DNA from: Protonemura montana
Lineage: Eukaryota; Arthropoda; Insecta; Plecoptera; Nemouridae
Assembly (NCBI GenBank): GCA_947568835.1
Contig: OX387604.1
Coordinates: forward strand, 5,405,360 to 5,469,359
Length of the DNA stretch: 64,000 bases
Direction: 5' to 3'
Shown here: positions 1 through 12,142 of the stretch, in pieces
Layout: each line of letters starts with the position of its first letter
How positions within the stretch are numbered: position 1 is the first letter of the stretch
The notes under the pieces: model-generated
Database searches by the model: none
The model's input: only the letters and a program-made list of their open reading frames with translations
Told to the model about the DNA's origin: nothing
Position numbers and translations under genes: made by a program

Positions 1-311
1 TGTTTACCATAAACTATATAACCAATCTGTTCAGGGGAGACGGAGAGGTTGGACGGAGTTAAGTAAGCATAACATTTTCTCTTGCCAAGCATATCAGACT
101 TTTGACAGCATCTATTTGTGGTGCAGCCCAGTTTTGTTCAAGTTTTTCCCTCCTTTGGAATGCATGGCTAGGTTCATCATAACCTATCGGTCACCTACGC
201 CATTAGTTAGACCTGGGTCGCAGGACCCATGCGATGACTCAACATCGTTAAGCACAGTTAACTGTACAGAACGCACTTGTACATATTTCTGTACCAGTTT
301 ATTGTTGCTAA

Positions 312-590
312 ATGAGGGCAGCAAAATATGACAAGATCATTTTATGGGGAATTGATTGTGTCGTTTTATGGGCTTTTGGTTTCCCCAGCACAGCCCTTAT
401 GCTGCTAATGTTTTTAATTGAAGGGACATTCCGTGAATTAGTATTTGACACAAATGTTGAGATTTTTTTTAACTTTAAGAAATATTTTACAGTTTACGAT
501 CATGGCTTCAACGCACTAGGGGAAACTATGGGCAATTGGCGAGCGTACTTTGTTGTTAATTTTTTATATATGGCACTTCTTAACCTTTGA
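312..590 (+). CDS. unrecognised 92-codon reading frame
   Basis: An open frame of 92 codons starts with ATG and encodes one clear hydrophobic stretch (about residues 10-35, rich in Leu, Phe and Val) and a second near the C-terminus. I do not recognise a family. No convincing splice sites or neighbouring exons tie it to a gene, and a frame of this length is possible by chance in AT-rich DNA. It could be an exon of a membrane protein extending off the left edge, or nothing. Confidence 0.12.
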   Translation: MRAAKYDKIILWGIDCVVLWAFGFPSTALMLLMFLIEGTFRELVFDTNVEIFFNFKKYFTVYDHGFNALGETMGNWRAYFVVNFLYMALLNL

Positions 591-681
591 TGTTCACCAC
601 TTCTCTTTTCGATTATTATTTGAAGAGTTCAGGTAAAACAGCGGTCAGGGGTGTGCTGGAAAAAGGGAGGTTAAAACCCAT

Positions 682-900
682 TTAATACTGATTTCTATTA
701 CCATCAATGCTTGAAATTATTTGTTTCAATTTGAGGAATGTGTATGGCCCTATCTCGAATTCAAATTCAGGGCTTAGGGGTGTACCTCTTGCATCATAGT
801 CGTGGATCTTTTTCATGTTATCCTTTACAGAAATCGAAGTCTTCTGCACCATTAGGACATTCCTAATGTCTCGAATGCCTTTCTGTATAAATCCTTCCTC
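682..900 (-). CDS. unrecognised 72-codon stop-free frame
   Basis: This minus-strand segment is open for 72 codons between an upstream TAA and the closing TAA, with no ATG near its beginning. The composition looks protein-like (alternating charged and hydrophobic residues, including the stretch GIRDIRNVLMVQK) rather than low-complexity. I do not recognise the family. It may be a transposon remnant or a terminal exon of a minus-strand gene. Confidence 0.12.
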   Translation of the reverse strand, partial: EEGFIQKGIRDIRNVLMVQKTSISVKDNMKKIHDYDARGTPLSPEFEFEIGPYTFLKLKQIISSIDGNRNQY

Positions 901-1712
901 TTACAAGTATGAACTGGATTGCTCATCTAGTTCCTCCCCAACAATAATTGCTAAATTGTAGCTGTCCGTACATGTAACAGAAATTTACAATTCTAAACAT
1001 TCGTTGGTCAGAATTTGGGCAGGGGCAGGATACTCCATGCGAAACGAAAAGTTGCAATAACGTACCCAGTTTTCCCAAGCCAGCTCCATGGGCCCAAGTG
1101 CTTAACCAATCTCAAGATACTGAAGATGCTGTCGAGCATCAAACCCAGAAAATCGACTTTCTTCTGCTCACAAATAGAGGTTATTTGATGGAAATTGTAA
1201 GAGCAGGTTGCCCAACTTTTTGGAAAAAGGTTGTAATTGGAACTATATCATTACTTTGCTCACACTTAAGTTTCTAGAGTCGAACCTCTAGTAGTTTTAT
1301 TCTTTATAACTTACATAAAATTTGATTTATTATATTAATTAACAAAATTAGAGCCAAGGAAGGCCAAGTGTCTACATGATGGTTACAAGTGAAATATGTT
1401 ATTTCTGTTGAAGTAAATTCAGCAATAAAATAAATAAAATTTGAAATCAAAAAAAAGAATCTGCAAATTGAATGCATTACTTTGGATTAAACATCTATGA
1501 GTAAGTAAATCACAAAGTCCCCGACCGATGGATCAGAACAATAACAAAGCCTACATAACTTTGCCTATATATAAGATATTTTAAAAAACTATGATCATTT
1601 AGGATAACGATACCAATGCTTTTTTAGTACACTTCAAAATTCTCTGTATTCATAACTGAACATCGCATAAGCAAGATGAAAAGTAGAAACGGAATTTAAT
1701 TGGTTAGTATGC

Positions 1713-2095
1713 AGAGTGCCAAAAGGAGGGTAGAATGGAATTACGGAACTGTAACGGAGTTAAGGTAGAATGGAGTTACGGAGAGAAAATTTGGTAGGCC
1801 GCGAGTGTCGCAAGCTGAGTTGACATTTCGGCAGTTGCTTCGATCACAGTTAGAAAGACTTTCTCGAACTGTGATAGACAACACAACCAAAATTCAAAAC
1901 ATATATTGTAAATAGGAAAAAAAAACATTTAAAATTGGGTTTTTGCATGCAAAGTAAAACACAGTTTTAAATAGTTTTTGTTTCAAAACTAGTACTAAGG
2001 TTAGATAAAAGTAAACATGAGCCTAAAAGCCAAAATAGAAGTAAACGTTCATTCTATCATCTTTTCCAGTTCAATTATTAGCCTTTTGGCACTCT
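1713..2095. repeat. 383-bp unit with 14-bp terminal inverted repeats
   Basis: AGAGTGCCAAAAGG at 1713-1726 is matched exactly by its reverse complement at 2082-2095. Inside the left end, a short motif (GTAGAATGGA.TTACGGA) occurs twice, near 1730 and 1765. The arrangement resembles a small MITE, but I find no target-site duplication and there is no other copy in the window. Confidence 0.3.
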
Positions 2096-2641
2096 CACCT
2101 TTTTGTTGTACCATTTGATGTGTTTATTGGCTACCTAGCTATTTAAATCAAAATAAATATCAATTCAAACCTAATGATTTCAAAAATCAGAAAGCGGCAG
2201 CCACATGCGAGAACATTACGAAAAAAGTGAATGAAATATTGTAAGATTTTGGAGAGATTACTTCCAGTTGAAGCTACCAACAAAATAGTTGATTAACTGC
2301 CGTGAAAAAAATTACAAATTTGGTAAGTCAGATACAAACATTACCGACAAATTGGTAATTAATGACTGGAGTTTGTTTTTGTATACCATATTAACTATCT
2401 AACATATTAATTTTTAAGTTGATTGTATCTAATATAATAATATAGACTGTGTTGTTATATTGACCTGATTCAAAATTAGCGGGCCTTATTGGACAATTTT
2501 TTATCATAATTTTGTGAATACATGTACCTATGTTTAGTTACACAAAATCTTAGTTTCACAATCTAACTAAAGCACTCTAAAGCACTTGAAATCTGATGAG
2601 TGATGTGAGACTATCATGGTGAACACACTGGGGTGTCTTTG

Positions 2642-5600
2642 TTATAATTCCATGTCTTGTGCCTCATCTTCGCTGAAATCAGACATGGAAGACTCGCTAT
2701 CCGACGAGACCCCCTGATTTTCAGCATCTCTTAGGGCCTCTTCAGTTGCATATTTCTTCACATACTCTGCAGGTGGAATTCACAATTAAGTAAACATGCT
2801 TGTCACTTTTCACACATTTTTCGATGTAAGTAGTGAAAAACTAACCTTGAACTTTTTTCTTGTACTCTTCAGGCTTGTGTAAGTACATGGCAGCAGCATC
2901 TCCATTCAAAGGATCAATGGGGTTGGGGTATGTCAACAACTGAGGTAAGAAAGACTCAAAGATGTTCGAAAGATCTGAAACAAAGCCATATCTGTGCCTA
3001 TTAATGGATTATTTTAAGAAAATAATACTCAGCTTTTCTCTGTTGCTTTCAAGAATTGGTTCTCTCCTCAAAAAATAGCTCAGAGATTGGGTTCTTGAGA
3101 TACCACTGTTCTGGAGAAACCATGTTCTTAGAAGGGTTACAAATGGCTCAAAACCATAGGGTTAGTTTTGGTACCAAAAACAAACTTGTAAGTTTTACAA
3201 AAATAAAATGTAGTTGAAATATTTTGATACCTATTTGCATGCTATTTTGATTTTTGATAAATAGAATGTAAGTTGCTAATTACTTGGTTCTGGACCAAAC
3301 AACAATCATTAATGCAGGAACATGTAGTTACCTAAAAATTAAGAAAAATATAAAGACACCTGAATGAACCGTGGAACCTGATTGGGTTCCAATCCCATAT
3401 ACTGTTCCAACTTTTTAATGATTAAAAGGCCATTTACCCTTCAAAATTAATTTTTACCATAGATTTGGAAGATTTATTAACAGAATTTAGACCATTAAAA
3501 AAAAACTCGTGTGTCCACGGCCGTCCGTGCAGAAATTGTCAAAGTCCGCGTTTTTCGGGTTGGGTGCTTAGAAAACAAACTCCCGTAAGAAATAACCCAT
3601 AGTGCTTTTTCGACCCCTAGCACCTAGACAAACCTCTGATCAGATAAAATTCAAATAATTTGAGCATAGTCCTCCATCCTTCCTCTGCGTTGAAATAATT
3701 TGGCTTTATGATATGATTATTCGTTTAGCCACGGTAAGCAAATTACCGCAGGTATGTAATTAGCTTGTTGCATATTTTCGTGCAGTGCCGCTCTGAGCTC
3801 AGAAGAAAGAATCGGTAGGGAGGGCCTTTGGCCAACGGAGTGCCCGCAGGGAAAGACAAGAGAATCGTACTCAGCTTGCAGATCGCGCCGCGCAAAAAGC
3901 CAGAAATCTTCGATAATTAATTGCAGATCCAAACTTTCATTTATTTTTGTGGTGTTTAACGACGTACTGGTTTGACATCTGGCCATGCGGCACTGGTCTA
4001 ATGGCGTCGGTTCCATACTTTCAGAAAATTCTTTTAAATAGGTCAATTTCAATTCATACTACAGTTACAAATCTATAGTAAAAATTAATTTCGAATGGTA
4101 AATGCCCCTTTAAACAGTTCCTGTTTAAATCCTTGGTTGTGCTGTCTTTTTCTCTAAAAATAATCTTCAGTTTCAACTCATAATCACCATAGAGCGCAGT
4201 CCAGGCCTGGTTGATGACGTCCAAACACACTGTCCCGGACACTTCATCAATGTTCGGATGGTACACCTTGTTCATAAATCCAATTGATGGTGACTTAAAA
4301 GGATAGTGCTCAGGTAGATGCACTCGAACTTTCCACACACCATCTTCATAAGGTGCTGTGAAAGGTAAATGGAAATGAACAAAATCAGTAAAAAGAAGGG
4401 CATCAACATGTAAACCATCTCATATCACGATACAACAAATATTAAAATTACTTACTGCCACGTGGGCCATAGAACTTGACACAGAACTCATTTAGACCTC
4501 CGAGGATTGTCACCTCATGTTTGCTCTCAATTCTGACAATTGTCAAGGGACTATAAGAAAAGTTTGTCTAAAAAGAAAAATGTTATCGACTAACTGCATA
4601 TGGCATTTTGAAATGGCTTGTTTGCAATTAGGAAGGTAGGTACAACCTACTCGTTATCTGCTACACCTTTTCAATAGTGTAGAATGCTCTTCTGCAATAT
4701 AAGTATTTGCATGCTGTTATTCTATGGTCCTATATTGTGTTTGCAGACTTTTACTTTCATTTGGTAACATTGAGGCTATTGAAAACTGGCTTTCGGTCTT
4801 CAGACACGATAGCGATCTTATCCATTTACCGCTCCCCTGACACAAACATCAAGATATTCTTGAACAAACTGAACAAGCCCTAGAAATAATTACCAACAAA
4901 TTTGGTGAAGAAATCTCAATCGTTATCGAAGGCGACTTCAACATCAACATGATGACATCAGACACTTGCTCTTCTGTAGAGTTAACACATCTCCTGGATC
5001 TTACCAATGCATTCACTCTATCGCAAACTGTCCACACTCCGACTAGAATAGTAGATGGTAACGGCACGATAATTGACAATATATTTACTAACAAAAGTAT
5101 ATCAATTATCAGTATAGAATCAATTACTCTTCCTATATCGGACCATAACGGGCAGCTACTCAATTTCCGGAAAATGATGACTACGAAACACAAGACGCCT
5201 CAACTCAAGACGATGGGACAGAGATTCACGGAAGATGAAATAAATTATTTCAAACATCTACTACATCAATCATCATGGAGCCAAGTCTACAAAGCAAAAA
5301 CAGTAGGAAATAAATTTGAGATCCTTCTTGAAATACTCATGCTAGCTTTCAATTGTGCTTTCCCGAATAAGACCATCTATTGCAGAAGAACAACAAAAGC
5401 AGGCTGGATCACTCCCGACATCATTAACTCAGCACAAAAACTAAGAGAACTCGATGAAATGAGTAAATACGTATTACAGAACAGCAGCAAGGAAGAATAC
5501 AACAAAGCAGCTGGACTAACTTCGACAACTCCGACGCACACCAACATTAACCCTCGACGACAGACCACGATGTTTCTTTTCCCAATAAACGAATACGAAG

Positions 5601-7596
5601 TATTTAAAATCCTGAAATCAAAGTGCAACAAAATGACAGCAGGACTAGATAAAGTTCCTCCCAGCCTACTCAAAAATTGTGCAGAACAGATTACCCATCC
5701 TTTATCAGAAGTCATCAATGCATCATTCAACGAAGGAAGAATCCCATCTCATCTCAAAATCTTCAAGGTAATCCCAATTTATAAAAACTAAACCAGAGAA
5801 TTATCGTCCAATATCAATTCCGTAAGCTTTCTCAAAAGTATTTGAAGTTGCCATTTGTTGGGGTATCATAAAATTCCTTGACGATCAGCAGCTTGTCTCT
5901 GCAGAACAATACGGATTCCAAAAGGGAAAATCCACAACTCAAGCTATTGACCAATTTTTATGCGCAATATATGACCCCCTTGATAAGAGAAGCCCAGCCA
6001 TAGGGCTTTTTTATGACATGTCAAAGGCGTTTGACTGTATGGACCATAAAATCCATGAATACACCCTAAGTAATATGGGATTAATCAGTGTGGTTCTAAT
6101 CGGATCAAGTCATTCTTAACTGATCGAAAACAATTGGTCAAGCTTACCTCTTTTGCTAGAAACTCTAAATCAAGAACCAAAATAAGAACAAACATAGGCG
6201 TGCCACAAGGAACGGTACTTGGCCTCCAACTATATATAATGTACGTCAACCAACTCTCCAAAGCATTAGGACAAGGAACAAAGGCCATATGTGCAGTTGA
6301 CAAAAGCCATTTTGTAACCACGGAAACAATGGAACTGGCAACATTGGAAGCTAACAAAACTACTGCAAGAATGGAGTCGTTCTCGGATGAAGTTCATCTT
6401 ATAATAAACGCAACTAAAACAACTTTTGTTAATTTCCACACGGTGCAACGTCCACAACACCAAAGCCCACTTATTAGACTGCGAGGCAAGAGTATCTATA
6501 GTGGAATCCATTGAAACCAAATTTCTCAGTATCACCATTAGTAACACACTAAACTGGGAATCGCACATCAATGCACTCACTAAGAAGCTGCCAGCAGCGC
6601 CATATCTTATGCGAAATCTAAGAAGAAAAATCAGCAAAGAGTCCCTGATTCTAAGCTATTATGGCTCTTTCCAATATAGAATATCCTATGGCATAATATT
6701 CTGGGGTGGATCATCTGAGGCCAATAGACTCCTCACTCTGCAGAAGAGAACACTTTGAGCAATGGTTGGAGCAAGAAGCAAAACGTCGTGCAAGCCAATT
6801 TTTCAGAAACTACAGAAACTACAGAACTAACCATCTCTGCTCTTTATATATACCATTTGATTATTTATGCCATTACAACCACAATTCCCCACGTCACAAA
6901 TAGCCAAATACATATACACAACACCAGACCAAAAGTTAACTTCCACATAAACAACCATAGGTTAACCCTAAACAAGAAAAATCCAGCATACCACCGTAAA
7001 ATTCTTTTCAACAATCTGCTAGAAAACATTAAATTACAACGTCACAGATAGGGATTCGAGACAGTTTTAAAAAAGTAACTAATTTAAAACCTGCCCATAC
7101 ACAATTATGGATTTTATGTTATTGTAGACAATTGCTCGCCTATGTAAATGTTTTAATTTTGGCATGATGCACTCTATTACAATGTACATATTTGTTCACA
7201 GAATCAAGACATTATTATTATTATAGTACCGAGCATAGCATAAGGTGTACAATCTCCAAATATATGGATTCATTTCATTTAAATATTCTTATGTGGTATT
7301 TTTAGTCAATGCAGCTTAAGAAAGCATTCATTGATGTATACATTTTTCTGAGCCACTTTTCATCTAACCATTACAACGAAATTGGGAGTTTCCCTAAAGT
7401 AGACTATAACTCCCAGTTTATCATGAGCATTGGCTGAAGAGCCTACCTACTGGATCTGTACCACATATCTAAATCTGCCGTTAATACACAATCGATTTAA
7501 AATAAATTACCGAAGAGTATAAGTATTAAAAATAAGAGGATACAGTTTGATAACATCCGTGTCCATACGACGTTTACCAGCACTCGGGGAAGACAT
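2642..7596 (-). CDS. UBE2H: ubiquitin-conjugating enzyme E2 H, complete, five coding exons
   Basis: The coding exons are complement(7544..7596, 4456..4532, 4188..4355, 2846..2974, 2642..2766). All junctions are GT-AG, phases agree, and 552 nt give 183 aa plus stop, the length of human UBE2H as I recall it. The protein starts [20 protein letters not shown], has the E2 HPN motif (residues 76-78) and the active-site cysteine Cys87 in [13 protein letters not shown]. It ends in the acidic, serine-rich tail typical of this E2 ([16 protein letters not shown]). The enzyme accepts ubiquitin from E1 on Cys87 and passes it to substrates; in other animals it works with the CTLH/GID E3 complex. Intron 1 is 3.0 kb and holds a dead LINE; intron 3 holds a SINE tail fragment. 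Key residues are intact, so I read it as functional. Confidence 0.96.
3971..4010 (-). mobile_element. 3'-tail fragment of a 5S-derived SINE
   Basis: About 40 bases in UBE2H intron 3 match the 3' tail of the SINE copies at 17437-17827 and 59333-59650. The shared core is a TTTGACA.CTGGCCATG block followed by CTGGTCTAATGGCGTCGG. The 5S-like head is missing, so this is a severely truncated copy or an older relic. An open frame of 111 codons that runs through it (3717-4052, minus) appears fortuitous. Confidence 0.6.
4745..7228 (+). mobile_element. decayed Jockey/CR1-like non-LTR retrotransposon
   Basis: This is a 5'-truncated LINE inside UBE2H intron 1, antisense to the gene. In order one sees the C-terminal part of an APE-type endonuclease (GDFNIN near 4930; SDHNGQLL near 5140), then reverse transcriptase blocks: [11 protein letters not shown] near 5640, a YRPISIP block near 5810, FYDMSKAFD near 6010 and GVPQGTVLG near 6200. 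The frame is broken by several stops and shifts. The catalytic YADD box reads CAVD near 6290, so it cannot work. The RT C-terminal and connection region follows (NWESHINAL near 6555), and the element ends in a short ATT-repeat tail near 7215-7226, as many elements of this group do. No target-site duplication was identified. Confidence 0.85.
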
Positions 7597-8083
7597 CCCA
7601 GAAACTAAACCTTTCTGAAGTCGTAAAATATACTTTAGGCCCTGTTATTGGAATGAATCACAAGAAAAGTTTTCTCAAATAGCATACTCTCATTATTGCT
7701 ATTTCGAATTCAAAGGGCCGAGTATTCGCTTCCAACTATGAGAACAAAGGACCGATATCTTATTCACAATAAACAAAGAGCACAATCCATCATGACAGAT
7801 GATTTCACATATTCAACAGCTGTCTTTCCCAAAACAAGTAAGATGGCGGCGGAACGACCTGTCATTTGAATTTCTCGCGGCCGCTCACGGCATCCTGTTC
7901 TGCAAAATACTAGGTGACTCGAGATACTTTATTGAACACAGCTGCTCTCTATAATTATTTTTTCTGCTTTAAAAAGGATTCATTTTTTATAAATTGGGGA
8001 AAATCACCGTGTGATTAGGAAGAGTTTATTTTGGCGGTAACTATTGAACGCCATACTAGTTTTCCGACGAATCCGGTGTCTTG
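7597..8083 (-). promoter_or_regulatory. probable UBE2H 5' UTR and promoter region
   Basis: The region just upstream of the UBE2H start codon becomes locally GC-richer around 7840-7910. It contains AAGATGGCGGC at 7840-7850, an exact match to the YY1/Pleiohomeotic-type element often found close to transcription starts of housekeeping genes. No TATA box is evident on the minus strand. Assigning it as the promoter is inference from position. Confidence 0.35.
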
Positions 8084-8159
8084 TTGCTCACCGGACCCCG
8101 ACCAGCAGCATATTCAGACTGAATATGGCGGATAATATAGTACCCTTGAAGAGGCTACA
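8084..8159 (+). repeat. copy 1 of a two-copy dispersed element
   Basis: About 75 bases here match 12220-12297 in the opposite orientation. The best-conserved part runs from AGCAGCAT through ATGGCGGAT to CCCTTNAAGAGGCTACA. It contains a perfect palindrome, arms CATATTCA and TGAATATG around GAC. Read forward it is also open: FRLNMAD then VPLKRL. Confidence 0.6.
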
Positions 8160-8281
8160 ATCAAGAATTCTATGCGCATCTGAATATGCATGAATATGAA
8201 TCGTGACAAACTCAAAAATCTTGTAAAATGATAAAAACCTTGAGGTAGAAGGAAATGTTGTGCCCGAAATTTTTTAAATGT

Positions 8282-8573
8282 GTTTAAAACATCCAACACC
8301 CAACAACGACACGATTTCTTGCTAAACCGGCTGAAACTACCAAACGAAAACAGCTCGCCCGACCAAAAAATCGTGCAAAATAGAAAGAACCATCAGAGGT
8401 ACCCTCTGGTAAAAGGAAAATTTGGGTCGGATTTTCTGAAGGGGTTAAACGGCATCCAATACCCAACACCAACACGATTTCTGGGTTACTTGAGTTACTA
8501 AATCGGCTGTATTTACCAAACAAACACCTGGCTCAACTAAAAAATCTGTCAAAATGATAAGAGCATACAGAGG
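8282..8573 (+). repeat. degenerate tandem duplication, unit about 162 bp
   Basis: Two diverged copies start at 8282 and 8444. Shared blocks, in order, are a GTTTAAA.CATCCAA.ACCCAAC stretch, ACACGATTTCT, CTAAA.CGGCTG, ACCAAAC, AAAAAATC.GT.AAAAT and CAGAGGTAC. No coding content is evident. The pair lies between the UBE2H promoter and the second LINE. Confidence 0.6.
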
Positions 8574-8624
8574 TACATCCCAACGCCAGTTGCCTGGCGC
8601 CAGTAGATTTATCTTGTTTTATTT

Positions 8625-10054
8625 TGCAGATTGCCCCCTACGCAAAAATTGATTGAGTTGTTCCTAAGCTCATCAATGTGTTTTCAATTTAAGAGTTTGG
8701 TAGGACACGTCTTTAACATAGCCTTTCCATTGAAAACTATCAAATGCTCCTCTAAACGGCGCATTAAGCGCCAAAATAGCTGGTATACACCTCAAATGAA
8801 GCAAAAAGCTGATATCTTACTGGCAACACTTGACAAATGCAAACATAAAGACCCATCACATTCTGATAGGAAAAGCTACAATAACCTTAAGCGTGATTAT
8901 AGAAATGAGATCCATCAAGCAAAAAGGAACGATAATGTCCAAAAAATAAAAAATGCAAACAACAAATCAAAGAGATCATGGGAGGTCATAGGGAAACATC
9001 AAAACAGGAAGTTGACGGACAAACGGACAAACATTGAATTAAAAGACCGTAGTGGAATCACAATCAAAGATCAGGTACAAGTGGCAAATATTTTTAGTGA
9101 GTACTTCGTGTCCATTAACCATGTAAATAGTTCTAAAACGACAAGCGCAACAAAAAATGCACAGATAAAATAATATTCCTAGCACCCATTACGTACAATG
9201 AATTGGATAAAATAATAGACTTAGTGTGTAAAAAGAAATCGAGTGGACCAGACGAAGTGCCTTATTATACCCTTAAAGACATTCGTACCTTAATAAGAGA
9301 GCCACTAACTAGGATAATTAATAAGTCATTCTCACAAGGAGTGTTCCCCACAGACCTGAAAAATTCAAAAATTATCCCGTGCTTCAAGAAAGGAGACAGA
9401 CCGTCCAAGGAAAACTATAGACCTATAGCACTCCAATCGGTTTTCTCAAAGATAATTGAAAAAGCATTCTGCTTACGAATAACATCTTTTTTAGACAAAA
9501 ATTCCCTAAACAACGTACACCAGCACGGGTTCACTAGAAAAAGATCTACTACTACTGCCATAGCCAACTTCATCACAGAAACCATAGACGCTATTGATAA
9601 AAATAAAAACGTATTGGGGATATTTTACGACTTTAGCAGAGCGTTTGATTTTGTTGACCACGAGTCATTGCTGATAAAATTGCAGTAAATTGGTATATCT
9701 GGTGTAGCAAACGAGTGGATTAGATCCTACTTAAAAGATCGCAAGCAAACCATATATATTAGAACAGAGACGAACGAAATTAGGTCAAAGGAATCAACAA
9801 TTAACGTTGGACTGCCCCAGGGGTCAATAATCGCTCCGCTGCTTTTTACCCTTTTTACATATGACCTGCCTATAGAGGTAAATACAGGTGAACTCACGCT
9901 CTACGCAGATGACACTACACATTTAATTATAGACGACGATAATGAAAGCTTGGGTGTCAGAGCCAATGAAGCAGCCTACCAAATGCATACTTGGTGCTCA
10001 AATAACCACCTTACAATAAATAAAACTAAAACTGTTTTCATGCCGTTTTTGTAA
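8625..10054 (+). mobile_element. second truncated non-LTR retrotransposon (RT region)
   Basis: The segment reads through the pre-RT linker (NSWYTPQMKQKADIL near 8780) and the reverse transcriptase: SSGPDEVPYYTLKDI near 9240, ENYRPIALQSVFSKIIEKA near 9410, FYDFSRAFDFVDHESLL near 9625, VGLPQGSIIAPLLF near 9805, and an intact YADD box near 9905. Two lesions inactivate it: a frameshift near 9175 and an in-frame TAA at 9686-9688, after which the same frame continues to a TAA at 10052-10054. It has no endonuclease and lacks most of the 3' region. It is better preserved than the LINE in UBE2H intron 1 and clearly a different lineage, although both are Jockey/CR1-like. Confidence 0.85.
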
Positions 10055-11047
10055 TAAATTATTTTTCACTCATGGTGTCAGTCGCTGTACAAATTTCTCG
10101 GCCATAATCGAAAAACACGTACCGCAATGGTAAACGCACTCCATCAACAGATCTCTACACTTCTGGCACAAATATATTATGTTAATCCTTCGCCCCCCAA
10201 GAACAGAACATCTGCACAAGCTTTATCTAAGTTGAAATTATTTACGTACAAATCCATGTGAAAATAGTTGTTTGCCAGCTCTGCACTTTTTCACACATTT
10301 TACACTGTCGATGAAGTAGTCCAACGTTAGCAAAAGCTAATTCTAGATCTCTACAACAGTGCATTTGCATTTTTTACCAACTTTCGACCCGACATAAACA
10401 CAAGAAAACAGCTGACAAAACTAAACCTAATCAACAGGTTCATGACCAGCAAACAAAGCTACTGTTCACTTTAGTTCAAGAACTGGTTTTGCCCTTTTTT
10501 CTAAGCAAACATAGCTGTTCGGAGTAGGTGTTAATGTGTGGAAGAGCCGTCATGTACCATGTACCATGGTTTCATGTAATGAAACCAATTTAATGTCATA
10601 GCAGATAGTCATAAAGGAAAATAGGGTTTCCTCAGATGCTTTGAGATTCCATGTGACCTAATTTACAAACCATAGGACTTTATTGCTGGTTTGTCGTGGA
10701 CAAACTCGACTAATTTCCAAGCAATTACCTTACCTGGCAATTTTTTCGTAGTCGATTAGCTGATCGAAACGGCCTGGAACTTGTGTGAAAATAAACTATA
10801 GCTTTGTCACTTGTTGGCATGGAGAGTGTCTAAAAGCTTGATTTGAGAAAGGAAAGGGAAAATGAAATAGTTTGATCCATGAATTTATGATTGCTGTTAA
10901 ACTTGCTATTAAAGATGATCTTGCTGTTTCAGTTTGAATCAGAAAAGCCGGTCCAAATTTTCCTGTTATCTCAATGTGTGGTCTTAACAGTTCTCGTGGT
11001 ATTTATGTGGTTTCAATTTCTGCGAGTGGTCTGTGACATACATACAG
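10055..11047. other. intergenic, unassigned
   Basis: This stretch may begin with decayed 3' sequence of the preceding LINE: a KFLG-like block near 10090 resembles the region after the YADD domain. Beyond that I see AT-rich sequence without recognisable genes or repeats. Confidence 0.4.
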
Positions 11048-11055
11048 CTTAGAGA

Positions 11056-12142
11056 CAGTGATGTATTCGTAAAATTTTTAGTGGGGGTACGCAAAAATGA
11101 CAAATTTTTTTGTGTCGGCGGGCGGGGTGGGTGGGGGGGAGAGGAGGAGGAGACCCAAGGCGAATGCACCGAAAGAGTGGAAAATAGGGGGCTTTGGGCG
11201 CAGCTCCAAGTGAATTTTTATTCTAAGGTTTCTTTTGGAGTCAATCTACGAGTTTACGATGAAATTGGGCTTGGAATGACATGGTCAGAACTGCATTTTT
11301 AATTACGTAATGATTTTGAGAAAATTAAATTAAAGCCGCCCTCTCATGTCTACACCTTCCCACATTGTTGCAGTCTTGAAATTTGGTGGGGATTCGGGAA
11401 TCTGGTAAAAGAAAGTCTATCATTTTAATCGAATACTGGTTTAAATTTTTGTTGAAACTATCCATAGATACGCGCGTACTTTCGCGTTGAGGAGATTACA
11501 TCAGTTTCGACAATGACTCTTTTTCATTGAGCTCTTCTTCATTCGACGTTGGTGGTGTCTTCAACTTCTCCCAAACCAAATTTTGGTTTTTTAGGAGGAG
11601 CAAGGCCCGAAAGGGAATGCAAATCCACTTGCTTCCTCTTCTGTATCTTGAATTGAACTAACTCGTCCAGTGTGGCTCGTATGTGGCATTTTGGTTATTG
11701 TTTGTATTTTTGTCTTTCCTGCGAATTCGTATTATTTGAAGCGGGCTTGCTTCTGAGAGCTTGCACCGCCGTGCGACGCCGCGAAAGCGGCTACCGACTT
11801 CCCTTGGTGATAACAGTAATATGGTTCTAACTAACCCCTTTGTTGCAAGTCGCGACGCCGGCATAGTTCCAGCCTACCTACTCTTAGTATGTTCGCATAC
11901 AGTGGCATTCTTGGTAGGTTTATTTTCAAGTAAGTGGATTATTAGGAATAAAACCCTTAACTGGGATATTTTCGCCTTGAAAATAAAGAAGTGCAGGATA
12001 TTTCGAATAATCATAATTTAATACTGCTTTCCCGTGCGTTCGCCTGCGTTCCCTCAAAAGTTCAAAGTGGGGGTACGGCCAAAAATAAAATTAATAGTGG
12101 GTGGACTGCGTACACCCGCGTGCATTGACCAATACATCACTG
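11056..12142. mobile_element. non-autonomous hAT-like element (MITE), 1,087 bp
   Basis: The element is bounded by a 12-bp perfect terminal inverted repeat, CAGTGATGTATT at 11056-11067 and its complement at 12131-12142. It is flanked by a perfect 8-bp target-site duplication, CTTAGAGA, at 11048-11055 and 12143-12150. An 8-bp duplication and termini starting CAG are hallmarks of the hAT superfamily. A subterminal direct repeat, AGTGGGGGTACG, occurs near 11082 and 12066. No transposase-like frame is present, so it would need a transposase from elsewhere. The right end is about 250 bases from the PCLAF start codon. Confidence 0.88.

Larger units (their letters stand above)
1..2641. other. UBE2H 3' flank, largely unassigned
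   Basis: This AT-rich stretch lies past the UBE2H stop codon. Positions 2122-2127 carry TTTATT, an AATAAA signal on the minus strand about 515 bases past the stop, so the first few hundred bases below 2641 are probably 3' UTR. Two weak reading frames (312-590 plus, 682-900 minus) and a small inverted-repeat unit (1713-2095) are listed separately. I recognise nothing else. Confidence 0.5.

Noticed and set aside
3717..4052. 111-codon minus-strand ORF in UBE2H intron 3
   Set aside because: Part of it is SINE tail sequence, and it is bounded by intron. No recognisable domain is present.
4054..4338. 94-codon ORF over UBE2H exon 3 extending into the intron
   Set aside because: Only the first part (to ALYG) is exon. 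The donor GTGATT at 4187 ends it, and the exon at 2846-2974 supplies the conserved continuation.
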